Assembly (NCBI GenBank): GCA_017554135.1
Contig: JAFZIX010000298.1
Span: 1 to 7,200, forward strand
Direction of reading: 5' to 3'
From: Bacteroidales bacterium
Lineage (GTDB): Bacteria; Bacteroidota; Bacteroidia; Bacteroidales; UBA932
Length of the DNA: 7,200 bases
The notes beneath the pieces were generated by a model, which saw only the letters and a program-made list of their open reading frames with translations, did not search any database and was not told the origin of the DNA. This document shows, in pieces, positions 6,000 to 7,200 of this stretch; the stretch's first letter is position 1, and every line of letters starts with the position of its first letter. The position numbers and the translations under genes are program-made.

Positions 6000-7200
6000 T
6001 TACTTGACGATGATGATATAGTAGTCTTTCTTTCCCTTCTGGGCGAGGATGTACTTGCCGTCGATAATATCGGCCTCGGTGATCTGCCCGGAGGGGTCTG
6101 TGAACTTATCCTTGTTGATGCTGACTCCGTTGCCCTGGATCATCTTGCGCGCCTCGCCCGTGGAGGGGAAGACAGCAGTCTCGACTGCCAGGAAGTCCTG
6201 CACGGGGCAGGGGAGTTTGTCTTTGGAGATCTCGAAGGTGGGCACACCGTCGAACACCGCCAGGAAGGTGCGCTCGTCCAACTTGCGCAGATCCTCCGAT
6301 GTGCTCTTGCCGAAGAGCATCTGGGAGGCGGCAACGGCGTTATCGTATTCCTTCTCCCCGTGAACCATGATGGTAACTTCTTTTGCCAGAAGTTTTTGCA
6401 GGGTCCTGCGGCCGGGGTCGGCGCGGTGTTCCTCGATAGCCGCCTCGACTACGGGGCGCTCCAGCATGGTGAAGATCTTGATGTAACGCTCGGCATCCTC
6501 ATCGCTGACGTTCAGCCAGAACTGATAGAACTGGTAGGGAGTAGTGCGCTCCGGATCGAGCCATATATTTCCCTTCTCCGTCTTGCCGAACTTGCCGCCG
6601 TCAGACTTGGTGATGAGGGGGCAGGTGAGTGCGTATGCATCCTTTCCGAGCACTTTGCGGATGAGTTCGGTGCCGGTGGTGATGTTGCCCCACTGGTCGG
6701 CGCCGCCAAGTTGCAGGCGCACGTCATTATGCTGGAAGAGATAGAGGAAATCGTATCCCTGGAGCAACTGGTAGGTGAATTCGGTGAAAGACATGCCCTC
6801 GCTGGAGTCGCGGGAGAGACGTTTCTTCACGGAATCCTTGCTCATCATATAATTGACTGTGATGAGCTTGCCTATGTCGCGGGTGAAGTTGATGAAAGTG
6901 TAGTCTTTCATCCAATCGTAGTTGTTCACCAGTTCCGCCTTGTTGGGCGCATCAGATTCGAAATCGAGGAACTTGCCCAACTGGGCCTTTATGCAGGCCA
7001 CGTTGTGGGCCAGAGTGGCCTCGTCCAGCAGATTGCGCTCGGCACTCTTCATCGAAGGATCCCCGATCATGCCGGTGGCGCCTCCCACGAGTGCGAAAGG
7101 CTTGTTTCCACAGGCCTGGAAGTGCTTGAGAATCATTATGCTGACCAGATGCCTGATGTGCAGGGAATCCCCTGTAGGGTCGATTCCTACATAGGCAGAC
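6000..7200 (-). CDS. tyrS: Tyrosyl-tRNA synthetase (class I, S4 domain), 5' end beyond window
   Basis: Attaches tyrosine to tRNA-Tyr in the cytoplasm. The frame stays open to the right edge (SAYVGIDPTGDSLH...), so the ATG at 7136 is internal. About 399 residues are visible of a usual ~430, so ~30 are missing. The Rossmann domain shows DPTGDSLH and VGGATGMIGDPS, then the Tyr/tRNA-binding segments FTYQLLQGYDFLYL and GGADQWGNITTGTELIR. The KMSKS-equivalent loop is KFGKT (6579-6593). An S4 RNA-binding domain fills the last ~70 residues (VFPSTGEARKMIQGNGVSINKDK...). One oddity: the HIGH signature reads HIRH, with AGG at 7152-7154 where Gly is nearly invariant. The rest of the gene is intact. It is the first visible gene of the tyrS-rbfA-permease-peptidase operon; the promoter is out of view. 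Confidence 0.96.
   Translation of the reverse strand, partial: SAYVGIDPTGDSLHIRHLVSIMILKHFQACGNKPFALVGGATGMIGDPSMKSAERNLLDEATLAHNVACIKAQLGKFLDFESDAPNKAELVNNYDWMKDYTFINFTRDIGKLITVNYMMSKDSVKKRLSRDSSEGMSFTEFTYQLLQGYDFLYLFQHNDVRLQLGGADQWGNITTGTELIRKVLGKDAYALTCPLITKSDGGKFGKTEKGNIWLDPERTTPYQFYQFWLNVSDEDAERYIKIFTMLERPVVEAAIEEHRADPGRRTLQKLLAKEVTIMVHGEKEYDNAVAASQMLFGKSTSEDLRKLDERTFLAVFDGVPTFEISKDKLPCPVQDFLAVETAVFPSTGEARKMIQGNGVSINKDKFTDPSGQITEADIIDGKYILAQKGKKDYYIIIVK

Noticed and set aside
7134..7136. ATG as the start of tyrS
   Set aside because: The frame continues upstream with TyrRS sequence, including the HIGH-motif region, to the window edge.

Overview
The window is a gene-dense stretch of a Bacteroidota chromosome, most likely Bacteroidales. 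The evidence is the S4-containing TyrRS with a GKFGKTE signature, the tyrS-rbfA-LolC/E permease order, starts without Shine-Dalgarno sequences, and a TAnnTTTG-type promoter ahead of one gene. Housekeeping genes look about 57-63% GC in the lines I counted. The toxin-antitoxin module in the middle drops to roughly 35-50%. No stretch over 300 bases lacks a gene, and I saw no rRNA, tRNA, CRISPR array or insertion sequence.

Layout, left to right. (1) 1-1728, plus strand: the C-terminal ~575 residues of a prolyl oligopeptidase (family S9A) that enters from the left edge, with an intact Ser-Asp-His triad. (2) 1709-3005, minus strand: a two-gene toxin-antitoxin operon. The upstream gene encodes an unusual fused protein with an N-terminal winged-helix/AbiEi-like regulator and a C-terminal MntA-type nucleotidyltransferase. 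The downstream gene encodes a HepT (HEPN) RNase toxin. (3) 3014-3063: the operon's control region, where a perfect 17-bp inverted repeat lies over a Bacteroidota-type promoter. Transcription would start only a few bases before the ATG. (4) 3082-7200, minus strand: a tightly packed operon read right to left, tyrS (5' end off the right edge), rbfA, a LolC/LolE-family permease and a secreted bleomycin-hydrolase-like C1 peptidase. Its junctions are TAATATG, GTGA and ATGA, so the genes are probably translationally coupled.

The right-hand operon combines tRNA charging, 30S maturation, lipoprotein export and envelope proteolysis, a typical growth-linked cluster. The central module looks acquired: it is AT-richer, it sits between two unrelated housekeeping transcription units, and its toxin gene runs 20 bp into the end of the prolyl oligopeptidase gene.

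The most interesting items are the regulator-MntA fusion with its operator-like palindrome, and a Gly-to-Arg change in the HIGH motif of TyrRS (HIRH), which may be a real variant or a sequence error.
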